A stretch of 64,000 bases of DNA from Pseudooceanicola nanhaiensis (GCF_020171315.1 NZ_JAIUZP010000011.1:1-64000), one strand, 5' to 3'; counted from the first letter of the stretch, positions 49,103-58,497 are shown. The notes: generated by a model from the letters alone, not told the origin. Numbers and translations are program-made.

Positions 49103-50416
49103 TCAGAACGACATCGTGGTGTAGTCGACCTCGTCGGGGTACATCGTGTCCTCGATCGAGGCGGTGTGGACTTTCACCAGCTTGCCGCCCTCGACCTTGG
49201 AAATGTACTGCTGCCCGAAGGTCTGGTGGGTCTTGCCGTTGAACTTCTTCGGCCCCTGCGGATGGTCGAAGCCCTCGGGCATGTCGGTCATCGCCTCGAC
49301 CGCTTCGATCAGCGCCTGCCGGTCCTCGATGCCCTTGTAATCGCAGGCTTCCATCCCGGCCTTGATGATGTGCAGCGTTTCCCAGCAGCCGAACATGTGG
49401 GCATAGGTCGCCACGTCCTTCGGATCGGCCAGGCTGGCGCCGTTGGCATCACAGCCGACGGCCGCGCGGTAGGCGGTGGAATACTCGGTATCATCCGCCT
49501 GCGCGTAGCGCGGCATGCCTTCCCAGAAGTAGGTGCCGTCCAGGAACTCGAGGCCCGGCGAGGTCAGGTCGGTGGCCTCGATCGAGTCGACGAAGCCGAA
49601 GATCTCGGGCCGCGAGGGGCCGAAGAATTCGCCCAGTTCCTTGACGAAGGTCAGCACGCCGGGGCCGATCATGACGTGGTAGATCACTTCCGTCTCGCGC
49701 GGGATGCGCGGGAAGTACTTCGTATATGAGGTTTCGCTCGGCGGGATGGCGATCTTCTCGATCACCTCGCCGCCCGCGGCCTCGATGGCCGGCGCGAGGT
49801 TGTCGCGGTGGTCGTAGCCGAAGGCGTAATCCGGGAAGATCATGGTGACCTTCTTGCCCAGCACATCCGTGATGAAGGGCGCCATGGCCTGGATCTGGCT
49901 CTTCACGTCGGTGATGCCCGGCTGCAGCGTCCAGCGGTTCAGCGCACCCGAGGCGACGTGGTGGCCTTCGGAGACCACGAAATAGGGCAGCTTCAGCTCT
50001 GCCGCGCGGGGGGCGGAGCCCATGACCACGTGGCTGAAGAGCGTGCCATAGGCCACGTCGCAGTTCGACTGGTTGGCGAATTTCTCCAGCACCTCGGCGC
50101 CGCGCTTGGGATCGGTGCCGTCATCCTCGGTCACGATCTCCACCGGGCGGCCGTTGATGCCGCCTTCGCCGTTGATCTTCTCGACCGCGGCCAGGGTGGC
50201 GCGTTCGTACCAGCGCCCGTAGGCAGCACCGATGCCGGTGGCGTGCTTCTGGAAGCCGATGCGGATGGGGGCCGCGCTCTGCGCCGAGGCATAGCGCCCC
50301 AGCAGCGGCATCGTGGCCGCGGCGACGCCGCCGGCAGCCAGTGTTTTCAGTGCTTTACGACGACCGGGGGAGTGCAGCTTGGCGCCCTCTCCCGCGGGCA
50401 GGATCAGCTTGGTCAT
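49103..50416 (-). CDS. ABC transporter substrate-binding protein (LivK/urea-amide type)
   Basis: A 437-residue periplasmic protein with a Tat-type signal (GRRKALKTLAAGGVAAATMP, cut after ASAQ). The mature part has the type-I periplasmic fold (IRIGFQKHATGIGAAYGRWY, ALNRWTLQPGITD). The family covers branched-chain amino acids, amides, urea and aromatic compounds; the ligand cannot be read from sequence. Location beside hydantoinase genes suggests a cyclic amide or its product. It heads the importer operon. Confidence 0.88.
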   Translation of the reverse strand: MTKLILPAGEGAKLHSPGRRKALKTLAAGGVAAATMPLLGRYASAQSAAPIRIGFQKHATGIGAAYGRWYERATLAAVEKINGEGGINGRPVEIVTEDDGTDPKRGAEVLEKFANQSNCDVAYGTLFSHVVMGSAPRAAELKLPYFVVSEGHHVASGALNRWTLQPGITDVKSQIQAMAPFITDVLGKKVTMIFPDYAFGYDHRDNLAPAIEAAGGEVIEKIAIPPSETSYTKYFPRIPRETEVIYHVMIGPGVLTFVKELGEFFGPSRPEIFGFVDSIEATDLTSPGLEFLDGTYFWEGMPRYAQADDTEYSTAYRAAVGCDANGASLADPKDVATYAHMFGCWETLHIIKAGMEACDYKGIEDRQALIEAVEAMTDMPEGFDHPQGPKKFNGKTHQTFGQQYISKVEGGKLVKVHTASIEDTMYPDEVDYTTMSF

Positions 50417-50480
50417 CTCGGTATCCCTGTTGGTTGGACGTGTCGCGGGTCTTATAGGGTGACCCTTGGAATCAAGTCTT

Positions 50481-50549
50481 TAGGCACGCAAACGACTTGT
50501 CCAGTTTTTCCGCACGTCGGCGCGGGATCACTCGTAGGTACACAAACAA
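50481..50549. promoter_or_regulatory. Two direct repeats TAGGYACRCAAACRA upstream of the importer
   Basis: TAGGCACGCAAACGA (50481 to 50495) and TAGGTACACAAACAA (50535 to 50549), 54 bases apart. The complementary strand reads TTTGTGTACCTA, close to TTTGTGCACCAA of the hydroxylase operator. They lie 65 and 119 bases before the binding protein gene. Confidence 0.5.
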
Positions 50550-50601
50550 ACTGCTCAGAGCTTCGGCGCAGATGCCCCTGCGGCAGCCCCGTTTGCCCGG
50601 G

Positions 50602-51960
50602 TCAGATGCCGCGCGGCGAGGCCAGCAGCCACAGGCCGAAGAGCGTGTAGAGCACCATGAACGCCGCCAGCGGCAGTTGCGAGACAGCGGCGCGGGCGTG
50701 ATTGCCCGTCAGCCGCAGCGCGATCAGGTGCGACATCAGGATGGCGATGACATGGCCCAGCACCACCGCCCCCGCCTGCGACAGCCAGATCGCCTGCACC
50801 GTCGCCCGCGTGTTGAAGAAGCCGGTGGTCACATGCCACTCCCAAAGACCCGTCAGATGGCCGAGCGCCTCCCAGACGTTCTGCCCCTCCACAAGCGCCG
50901 AGGGCAGGTAATGGGCGATATGATAGCCAAGGGCGATCGGCAGGATCGCTGGCGCCAGCAGGCAATAACCCGCGCGCAGGTCCAGCGGCAGCCGCGCCAG
51001 CCGCAGCCCCAGCCAGACGCAGAGCGTATAGGCCCCGATCAGCAGGCCCACCGCGACAACCATGCCCGCCGCGCTCTGCCAGACCACGGCAGAGCGCCCG
51101 GGGAATTCCAGTGGGTTGATCCCGATGCGGCCGAACCACCAGAAGGTCTCGTTCAGCCCGTCGAAGGAGCCGATCCCGAGGGCCGTCAGCATGAAGGTCG
51201 CCTGCGCCAGCGCGGGCCGGGGCATCTGCAACGCCTGCCAGCCCGGCAGGCCGAGGCTCAGCGCCCTGCCCCGCCGCGCCAGCAGGGCGATCTGGCCGTA
51301 GAGCCGCAGCAGCGTGCCCAGACCCTCCGCCCGGCGCAGCCACGTGGGGCCGAAGACCAGCGTGCCAGCCATGTGCAGGCCCCAGTAGCTCAGCACCATC
51401 AGCGCCAGCCGCTCCGGATCGGCCGGGGCGGGATGCGCCAGCAGCACGGCGGCGAAGGCGAGGAAACTGGCCAGCGCCAGCCAGCTGCCCAGCGCCCGCG
51501 GCAGGTGCGCCAGCCGCCGCCAGCCCAGCCCATGGGCCAGCGCCCAGACCCCGCGCCACGGATCCGCCAGACGCCAGAGACCGCCCGCGATCAAGGTGAG
51601 CGAGACGAGGAAGATCCAGAAGACGCTCCATATCCCCAGCGGCAGCAGGTTCTCCGTCGGGTCATGGGGGCCTGTCAGGCCCAGCGCCACCAGCCCCATC
51701 AGCGCGGCCGTCAGCGCAAGGCTGATCCGCGCCCGCCCCGGCAGGGGCCGCACCCGCGCCAGCCCGACAGGCCGGAACAGCGCCGCCGCCCAAGACGGGG
51801 GCACCAGCGCGATCAGCAGCACCGTCAGCGCCACGCTGGCCGCGCCGCCCGCGACATAGAGGTCCGTGGGCAGCAGCAGGACGAACCCCTGCTCGGAGGC
51901 ATGGGCCAGCGCTGTCGAGGGCAGCAGCAGAAGAAGCGGGAGGAGCGGCAGGGATCTCAT
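50602..51960 (-). CDS. Polytopic membrane protein, unknown
   Basis: A 452-residue integral membrane protein with a signal peptide-like start (ends STALA) followed by HASEQGFVLLLPTDLYVAGG and about eleven spans. Loops contain conserved-looking histidines and tryptophans (SYWGLHMAGTLVFGPTW, NETFWWFGRIGINPLEFPGR, GYHIAHYLPSALVEGQNVWE), suggesting metal or haem binding. Similar proteins are annotated without function, sometimes as fenitrothion hydrolase on weak grounds. It is divergent from hydantoinase A and upstream of the importer operon. Confidence 0.7.
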   Translation of the reverse strand: MRSLPLLPLLLLLPSTALAHASEQGFVLLLPTDLYVAGGAASVALTVLLIALVPPSWAAALFRPVGLARVRPLPGRARISLALTAALMGLVALGLTGPHDPTENLLPLGIWSVFWIFLVSLTLIAGGLWRLADPWRGVWALAHGLGWRRLAHLPRALGSWLALASFLAFAAVLLAHPAPADPERLALMVLSYWGLHMAGTLVFGPTWLRRAEGLGTLLRLYGQIALLARRGRALSLGLPGWQALQMPRPALAQATFMLTALGIGSFDGLNETFWWFGRIGINPLEFPGRSAVVWQSAAGMVVAVGLLIGAYTLCVWLGLRLARLPLDLRAGYCLLAPAILPIALGYHIAHYLPSALVEGQNVWEALGHLTGLWEWHVTTGFFNTRATVQAIWLSQAGAVVLGHVIAILMSHLIALRLTGNHARAAVSQLPLAAFMVLYTLFGLWLLASPRGI

Positions 51961-52050
51961 GCCGCCAAACTGCCCCTTTCCTGATCGCGCGCACAGGGAA
52001 AATTCGCCGCAGGACGCAGCGCCGTTGACTTTTGGTCAGCCCATGGAAAT

Positions 52051-52066
52051 CATTTGTGCACGAATG
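52051..52066. promoter_or_regulatory. Operator-like dyad CATTTGTGCACGAATG
   Basis: Arms CATT and AATG around N-GTGCAC-N, 17 bases before the hydantoinase A ATG. It shares the core and the distance to the start with the dyad before the hydroxylase operon at 35946 to 35961. TTTGTGCACGAA and TTTGTGCACCAA differ by one base. Confidence 0.6.
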
Positions 52067-52083
52067 GTTTTCAGGAGGCTGTC

Positions 52084-54156
52084 ATGGCGGGCACCAGCAG
52101 GGCCGAGGCAACAGGGCGCGTGATCGGCGTCGATGTGGGCGGGACGTTCACCGATCTGGTGCTGACCGATCCGGCCACGGGCCGGGTGCGGCTGGCCAAG
52201 GTGCCCTCGACCCTCGACAATCAGGCACGCGGCGTGATGAACGCGGTGACCGTGGCCGAGGCCGACCTCGCCACGGTGGACCTCATCGTCCATGGCACGA
52301 CCACGACCACCAATGCCGTGCTGGAGCGCAAGCTGGCCCGCACCGGGCTGATCACCACCGCCGGTTTCCGCGACGTGCTGGAACTGGGCCGCCGGACCCG
52401 CCCGCAGGCCTATGGGATGAAGGGCAGCTTCACACCGCTGATCCCCCGCGACCTGCGCCTAGAGGTGCCCGAACGGATGGATGCACAGGGCCGCGTCGTC
52501 ACCGCGCTGGATGAGGACGCCCTGCGCGCCGCCGCGGCGCAGCTGCTGGAGGCAGGCTGTGTCTCGGTCGTGGTGCACTTCCTCCATGCCTATGCCAACA
52601 ACGCCCATGAACTGCGCGCGGGCGAGATCCTCGCCGAGGTCTGGCCCAACGATCACGTCACCCTCGGCCATGCGCTGCTCTCGGAAAGCCGGGAGTTCGA
52701 GCGCGGGGTGACGGCGGCGGTGAATGCCTCGGTCCAGCCTTTGCTGGAACGCTATGTCTCGCGCCTGACGGGCGAGCTGGAGGCGGGCGGCTACGGCGGC
52801 GACCTCCTGGTGATGAACGGCAACGGCGGCATGGTCTCAGCCCGCGCGGTGTCGCGCGAGGCGGCCAAGACGGTGATGTCGGGCCCCGCCTCGGGCGTCA
52901 TGGCCGCGGCCTTCACCGGCCGGGCGGCCGGGCTGGAGAACCTGCTGACCTACGACATGGGCGGCACCTCCACCGATGTGGCGCTGATCCGCGATGCCCA
53001 GCCCGCCGTCAGCAACGAGATCGAGGTGGAATATGCCATGCCGATCCACGTCCCCATGGTGGACGTGCGCACCGTGGGCGCGGGCGGCGGCTCCATCGCC
53101 AAGGTGAATGCCGCAGGCCTGCTGGAGGTCGGCCCCGAAAGCGCGGGCGCCACGCCCGGCCCGATCTGCTATGGCCGCGGCGGCACAAGGCCCACGATCT
53201 CGGACGCGAACCTGCTGCTGGGGCGGCTCGACCCGGGCAAGCTCGCCTCTGTCGAGGGCGGCGTGACGCTGGAGGACGTGCGCGCGATCTTCGCTTCCGA
53301 ACTGGGCGAACCGCTGGGGCTGACGCCGGAAGAGGCCGCCGAGGCGGTGATCCGCCTTGCCAACGTCAAGATGTCGGGTGCGATCCGCATGGTTTCGCTC
53401 TCGCTTGGCGCCGATCCGCGGGACTTCGCGCTCTTCGCCTTTGGCGGCGCCGGGCCGCTCCATGCCTGCGCGCTTGCGCGGGAGTTGGGCGTGCCCAAGG
53501 TCCTCGTCCCTGCCCGCCCCGGCATCACCAATGCGCTTGGCTGCGTCGTGGCCGACCTGCGTCACGACTTCGTCACCACCCTGAACCGCCCGCTCGACGC
53601 CCTGCCGATGGAGGACCTCGCCGCGGTGCTGCGCGCGCAGGAGGCCGAGGGCCGCGCCCTCATCGCCCGCGAGACGGTGCCGCTGAGCGAGGTGCGCGCG
53701 GTCTTCTCGCTCGATATGCAGTTCATGGGCCAGACCCACCTGCTGCGCGTGCCCCTCGACGGGGCCGAGATCACCGCCGAGGCGCTGCTGGCGCGGTTCG
53801 AAGAGGTCTATTTCAACCGCTTCCGCGTGCGGCTGGAGACGATCCGCGCCGCGGTCGTCAACGCCAACTGCTCGGTCATAGGCACCCGCCAGCCGCTCGA
53901 CCTGACGATCCTGCTGGACCCGGCCGAGCGGCGCGCCACGCTGGCCGAGGCACAGCGCGGCACGCGGTCGGTCTGTTTCGACGGCGCGTGGCACGACACG
54001 CCGCTCTACTGGCGCGATCACCTGCCCACGGGCGCGGTGATCCCCGGCCCCGCCATCGTCGAGCAGATGGACACCACCCTGCTGATCCCGCCCGGCGACC
54101 GGGCCGAGGCGGATGCCATGGGCAACCTGATCGTTCACATCGGAGGTGCGGCATGA
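52084..54156 (+). CDS. hyuA: Hydantoinase/oxoprolinase family protein, subunit A
   Basis: A 690-residue ATP-dependent ring-opening enzyme subunit. The N-terminal actin-like ATP site is IGVDVGGTFTDLVL (about residues 14 to 27); the central TYDMGGTSTDVALI and the later FGGAGPLHACALARELG complete the fold. The family opens five-membered cyclic amides such as N-methylhydantoin, 5-oxoproline or acetone-like substrates for carboxylation. AGGAGG lies five bases before the ATG. It is translationally coupled to subunit B. Confidence 0.92.
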   Translation: MAGTSRAEATGRVIGVDVGGTFTDLVLTDPATGRVRLAKVPSTLDNQARGVMNAVTVAEADLATVDLIVHGTTTTTNAVLERKLARTGLITTAGFRDVLELGRRTRPQAYGMKGSFTPLIPRDLRLEVPERMDAQGRVVTALDEDALRAAAAQLLEAGCVSVVVHFLHAYANNAHELRAGEILAEVWPNDHVTLGHALLSESREFERGVTAAVNASVQPLLERYVSRLTGELEAGGYGGDLLVMNGNGGMVSARAVSREAAKTVMSGPASGVMAAAFTGRAAGLENLLTYDMGGTSTDVALIRDAQPAVSNEIEVEYAMPIHVPMVDVRTVGAGGGSIAKVNAAGLLEVGPESAGATPGPICYGRGGTRPTISDANLLLGRLDPGKLASVEGGVTLEDVRAIFASELGEPLGLTPEEAAEAVIRLANVKMSGAIRMVSLSLGADPRDFALFAFGGAGPLHACALARELGVPKVLVPARPGITNALGCVVADLRHDFVTTLNRPLDALPMEDLAAVLRAQEAEGRALIARETVPLSEVRAVFSLDMQFMGQTHLLRVPLDGAEITAEALLARFEEVYFNRFRVRLETIRAAVVNANCSVIGTRQPLDLTILLDPAERRATLAEAQRGTRSVCFDGAWHDTPLYWRDHLPTGAVIPGPAIVEQMDTTLLIPPGDRAEADAMGNLIVHIGGAA

Positions 54157-55889
54157 TCGACCCGATCACCCTCAGCGTCATCCAGGCGGGCCTGCAACAG
54201 GTCTGCGACGAGATGGACCTCAGCTTCTCCCGCGCGGCCTTCTCGCCCGTGATCGCCGAGGCCAACGACCGCTCCGACGGGATCTATGCCGCCGAGGATG
54301 GCGCGCTGATCGCACAGGGCGCGGGCGGCCTGCCGGTCTTCGTGGGCACGATGCAATATTCCACCCGCGTGCTGGTGGAGCGTATCCGCGACGGGCTGAC
54401 CCCGGCGCCGGTCGAGGGCGACATCTACATCGTCAACGATCCCTACCTCGGCGGGACGCACCTGATGGACGTGCGCTTTGCCATGCCCTTCTACCGGAAC
54501 GGCGAAATCTTCTGCTGGCTCTCGAACACCGGCCACTGGCCCGATACCGGCGGCGCTGTGCCGGGCGGCTTCTCGGCCTCCGCCACCTCGGTGGAGCAGG
54601 AGGGCCTGCGGCTGCCGCCGGTGCGGCTCTTCAAGCAGGGCGTGCTCGATCCGGAGATCTACGCGATCATCTGTTCCAACATCCGCGTGGCGGATCAGCG
54701 GATCGGGGATGTGCAGGCGCAGGCGGCGGCGCTGAAGGTCGGGGCGGAACGGCTCTCGGCCCTGCTCGACCGCTATGGAGACGACGTGGTGGCTGGGGCG
54801 ATTGCCGAGTTGCGCGCCCGCGCCGCCCAGCAGATGCGCGCCTGCATCGCGCTGATCCCTAAGGGATTGCACGAGGCGGTGGCCTGGATCGACAGCGATG
54901 GCGTGGTGAACGAACCGCTGGCGATCCGGCTGGCGGTGACCCGGCAGGGCGACGGGCTGCGCTTCGACTTCACCGGCTCCTCCGCGCCCTGTGTCGGGCC
55001 GATGAACTCGGTCCTCGCCACGACGCTCTCCTCGGTCTACCTCGCCATACGGCATCTCTTCCCGGAGGTGCCGATTTCTGCCGGCGCCTTCGAGCCGCTT
55101 GAGGTGACAGGCATTGCGGGCACCTTCCTCGATGCGCAATACCCCCGCCCCGTGTCGGGCTGCGCGGCCGAGGTCAGCCAGCGGATCGCCGAGGCGGTCT
55201 TTGCCGCCCTTGCCCCCGCCTTGCCCGACCGGGCCACGGCGGCCCCTGCGGGCACCTCGGGCAACTTCGCCCTTGGCGGACACGACCCCGAGAAGGGGCG
55301 CGACTTCGTCATGTACCAGCTCTCGGGTGGCGGCTACGGCGGCAGCGCGGGCGAGGACGGGCTGGCCAATGGCTGTTCCACCATCGGCATCTCCAAGGCC
55401 CCGCCGGTGGAGATCATGGAGCAGCAGTTCCCGGTGCTCTACCACCACTACGCCTTGCACGAAGGCTCCGGCGGGGCCGGTGCCCATCGCGGCGGCTTCG
55501 GGCTGGATTACAAGCTGGAGCTGCGGCGCGGATCGGCGCGGGCGAGCTTTGTCATGGACCACGGGCGGTACGGGCCGCAAGGCGCCATGGGCGGCGCGGA
55601 CGGCGCGATGAACCGGGTCGAGGTGATCCGGAACGGCGCGGTCCATGTGCCGGAGCATCTGTCGAAGGAGCAGGACATCCCGCTGGCTCCCGGCGACGTG
55701 GTCCATGTGCGCACGCCCGGCGGCGGCGGCTGGGGCGATCCGATGCGCCGCGACCCGGCGCTGGTGGCACAGGACGTGCGGCTGGGGCGTTACACGGCGG
55801 CGCAGGCAGAGGCGCTCTTCGGCGTGGTGCTGGCGGGGGTCGAGGTGGACGCCGAGGCCACGGCGCCGCGCCGCGGGGCCGGCGTCTAG
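54153..55889 (+). CDS. hyuB: Hydantoinase/oxoprolinase family protein, subunit B
   Basis: A 578-residue partner of subunit A with the family blocks RSDGIYAAEDGALIAQGAGG, DIYIVNDPYLGGTHLMD (metal-binding HxMD type), GAGAHRGGFGLDYKLELR and VVHVRTPGGGGWGDP at the C-terminus. The length is typical for HyuB. It overlaps hyuA by ATGA. Together they would hydrolyse a cyclic amide with ATP. It ends at a paired palindrome and is convergent with a molybdenum hydroxylase gene. Confidence 0.92.
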   Translation: MIDPITLSVIQAGLQQVCDEMDLSFSRAAFSPVIAEANDRSDGIYAAEDGALIAQGAGGLPVFVGTMQYSTRVLVERIRDGLTPAPVEGDIYIVNDPYLGGTHLMDVRFAMPFYRNGEIFCWLSNTGHWPDTGGAVPGGFSASATSVEQEGLRLPPVRLFKQGVLDPEIYAIICSNIRVADQRIGDVQAQAAALKVGAERLSALLDRYGDDVVAGAIAELRARAAQQMRACIALIPKGLHEAVAWIDSDGVVNEPLAIRLAVTRQGDGLRFDFTGSSAPCVGPMNSVLATTLSSVYLAIRHLFPEVPISAGAFEPLEVTGIAGTFLDAQYPRPVSGCAAEVSQRIAEAVFAALAPALPDRATAAPAGTSGNFALGGHDPEKGRDFVMYQLSGGGYGGSAGEDGLANGCSTIGISKAPPVEIMEQQFPVLYHHYALHEGSGGAGAHRGGFGLDYKLELRRGSARASFVMDHGRYGPQGAMGGADGAMNRVEVIRNGAVHVPEHLSKEQDIPLAPGDVVHVRTPGGGGWGDPMRRDPALVAQDVRLGRYTAAQAEALFGVVLAGVEVDAEATAPRRGAGV

Positions 55890-56196
55890 GCGCGCCGGTC
55901 GAGAGGGTATCGCGCGGGGGCGGTGACGCCCGTTTTCTTCAAAGAAAACGGACCGGAATTTTTGAAAATTCCGGGCAAGGTTGAGAGGTTTGCGCCGGGG
56001 GAAAAGCGACCGGGAGCCGGCATGCCCCCGGAGTGCGCCTTCTCAATCGCCGGACACTATGCACGAAGGGCGGCGCCGTCCCGCGGGGTGGCGCGCGAGC
56101 GCCGCCCCATGGGGGCGGGTCGGCGCTGCCCGGCCTGACGGCCGGGCGGGACAGATCGAGAGGTCAGCAGGGCGCCGCAAGACGCCCCGCCCCACG
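55890..56196. other. Gene-free convergent gap with hairpins
   Basis: About 307 bases. It contains the paired palindromes (55930 to 55974) and several GC-rich hairpins, among them CCCGGC-CTGAC-GGCCGGG near 56130. No gene was seen. Confidence 0.55.
55930..55974. repeat. Paired back-to-back palindromes after hyuB
   Basis: CCGTTTTCTT-CA-AAGAAAACGG (55930 to 55951) and CCGGAATTTT-TG-AAAATTCCGG (55953 to 55974), both with perfect ten-base arms. This is the same two-hairpin layout as near 29331 and 45578. Confidence 0.85.
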
Positions 56197-58497
56197 TCAG
56201 CCCTTCGCGGCGTCCAGTGCGGCCCAGACCCGACCCGGGCTCGCGGGCATCGCGAAATCTTCGACGCCGCGCTGCGCGAGTGCATCGCAGACCGCCGACA
56301 TGCCGGCCGCCATGCCGCCGACGGAGCCAGCCTCGCCCACGCCCTTCACCTTCAGAGGGTTCAGCGACGTCGGCACCTCGTGGAAGCCGCAGTTGAAGAG
56401 CGGCATGTCCTCGGCGCGCGGCATGGCGTAATCCATGAAGGTCCCGGTCAGCAGCTGCCCGTCGCCTTCGCCATAGCGCATCTCTTCCAGGAAGACCTGC
56501 CCCAGAGCCTGCACCGCGCCGCCGTGGATCTGCCCCTCGGCCAGCTGCGGGTTCAGCACGATGCCGATGTCCTCGATGGCGGAATAGCGGTCGAGGCGGG
56601 CCTGCCCGGTCTCGGGGTCGATCTCCACCTCGGCCACGTGGCAGCCGTTCGGGAAGGTCGGCCCGTCGGTCTCGAAGATACCGCGCCCGATCAGCTGCAC
56701 GCCGCTCTCGGCGGCCAGCTTCGCGACCTCGGTCATCTCGATCTCGCGGTCGGTGCCGGCGATGCGGAAGGTGCCCGCGTCATACTCGATGTCGGCGGCA
56801 TCCGCCTCCAGCGCGTCGCCCGCGATCTCCTTGGCCTGGGCGATCACCCGCGACACGCCGTCCTGCAGCGCGGAGCCGCCCAGGATCATCGCCGAGGAGC
56901 CGCCCATGCCCTTGCCGCGCTTCACCGTCTCGGTGTCGCCCTGCACGTAGCGGATGCGATCCGGGCTCAGCCCCAGCTCGGCGGCGGCGAGGTCGATCAT
57001 CGCCGTCTCCAGGCCCTGCCCCGCCGAGAAGGCGCCCACGGCCACGGTCACCGTGCCGTCCGCGTTGAAAGAGATGTCGGTGGCATCATCGGACTTGCGC
57101 CCATAGGGCCCGCCCGAGGTCTCGACGCAGAGCGCGAGGCCGAAGCCGCGCAGCAGGCCCTTGGCCTCGCTCTCGGCCTTGCGGGCGGCAAAGCCCTCCG
57201 CGTCGGCCTTCTTCAGCCCGGCTTCGAGGATCGCGGGAAAATCGCCGCTGTCGTAATCGAAGATGAAGGGCGAGGTCCAAGGCATCTGCTCGGGCTGGAT
57301 CAGGTTCCGGCGCCGCAGCTCGATCGGGTCGAGGCCCAGCTGCCGTGCGGCCTTGTCCACCAGCTGTTCGATGATGAAAGTCGCCTCGGGACGGCCCGCG
57401 CCACGGTAGGCGGTCACCGGCACGGTATTGGTCAGCACCAGCTCGATCCGGGCGGCGACGGAGGGGGTGCGATAGACCCCGGCGATGCCGCCGATGTTCA
57501 GGATCGCGGGCATCGAGCGGCCCGTGGCATAGGCGCCGATGTTCTGGAACACCTCGACCGAGAGCGCGGTGAAATTGCCCTCGGCATCCAGCCCGAGGCT
57601 GGCGTCGAAGACCATGTCGCGGCCACCCTCGTCGGAGATGAAATCCTCCGAGCGATCGGCGCGCCAGCGCACCGGCTGGCCCAGCATCTTGGCGGCCCAG
57701 AAGACCAGCATCTCCTCGCGGAGCGGCCCGTGCTTCATGCCGAAGGCCCCGCCCACGTCCTTGGCCACGACGCGGATGCTCTCCGGCTCCATGCCGAAGC
57801 AATTCGCGAGGTCGGCGCGCAGCGAAACCGGGTGCTGGTAGGAGGCATAGAGCGCCAGCCGCCCGCCCTCTTCCTCGTAGGCGAAGGCGTTGCGCGGCTC
57901 CATCGCCACGGCGGTCACGCGGCTGATCGGCAGGCGCAGCTGCACGACCTTGTCGGAGGCCTCCAGTGCAGCGGCGGTGGCATCCCAGTCGCCCCGGCCC
58001 CAGATCGCGCCGATGTTGCCCGGCCGTTCGTCATGGACCAGCGGCGCGCCCTCGGCGCGGGCGTCGGTGACATGCACCACGGCGTCCAGATCGTCGAAAT
58101 CCACCTCGATTGCCTCGGCGGCATCCATGGCCTCGGCAAGGCTTTCGGCCACGATCATCGCCAGCGGCTCGCCGAGGTAGCGGATACGCTCCGAGACCAG
58201 CAGCGGACGCTCGGTCGCGGTGTACTTGGTCCCGTCCGGCCCCTCGACATTCAGCGGGGCCTGATAGGGCGCCACGCCATCGGCGACGAGGTCCGCCGCC
58301 GTGAAGATCGCCACAACGCCCGGCATCTCGCGGGCGTCCTCGACATTCAGCGTGGTGACGGTGCCGTTGGCGATGCTGGCGCGCAGGAAATAGGCCTTCA
58401 ATGCGCCGGGCTGCGGCAGGTCGTCGGTGTAGCGACCCTGACCGGTGATCAGCCTGTCATCCTCGATTCGTCCGAGGCGGGGGGGCATTGCGGTCAT
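56197..58497 (-). CDS. Xanthine dehydrogenase family protein, molybdopterin subunit alone
   Basis: A 766-residue large subunit. The block GGAFGMKHGPLREE, the AYRGAGRPEA loop and the catalytic Glu in VKGVGEAGSVGG are present. There is no FAD or iron-sulfur subunit next to it, so it must use partners from elsewhere, perhaps the operon at 32355 to 35929. It lacks the carbon monoxide dehydrogenase loop AYRCSFR. AGGAGA lies before the ATG. The gene is convergent with hyuB. Confidence 0.9.
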   Translation of the reverse strand: MTAMPPRLGRIEDDRLITGQGRYTDDLPQPGALKAYFLRASIANGTVTTLNVEDAREMPGVVAIFTAADLVADGVAPYQAPLNVEGPDGTKYTATERPLLVSERIRYLGEPLAMIVAESLAEAMDAAEAIEVDFDDLDAVVHVTDARAEGAPLVHDERPGNIGAIWGRGDWDATAAALEASDKVVQLRLPISRVTAVAMEPRNAFAYEEEGGRLALYASYQHPVSLRADLANCFGMEPESIRVVAKDVGGAFGMKHGPLREEMLVFWAAKMLGQPVRWRADRSEDFISDEGGRDMVFDASLGLDAEGNFTALSVEVFQNIGAYATGRSMPAILNIGGIAGVYRTPSVAARIELVLTNTVPVTAYRGAGRPEATFIIEQLVDKAARQLGLDPIELRRRNLIQPEQMPWTSPFIFDYDSGDFPAILEAGLKKADAEGFAARKAESEAKGLLRGFGLALCVETSGGPYGRKSDDATDISFNADGTVTVAVGAFSAGQGLETAMIDLAAAELGLSPDRIRYVQGDTETVKRGKGMGGSSAMILGGSALQDGVSRVIAQAKEIAGDALEADAADIEYDAGTFRIAGTDREIEMTEVAKLAAESGVQLIGRGIFETDGPTFPNGCHVAEVEIDPETGQARLDRYSAIEDIGIVLNPQLAEGQIHGGAVQALGQVFLEEMRYGEGDGQLLTGTFMDYAMPRAEDMPLFNCGFHEVPTSLNPLKVKGVGEAGSVGGMAAGMSAVCDALAQRGVEDFAMPASPGRVWAALDAAKG

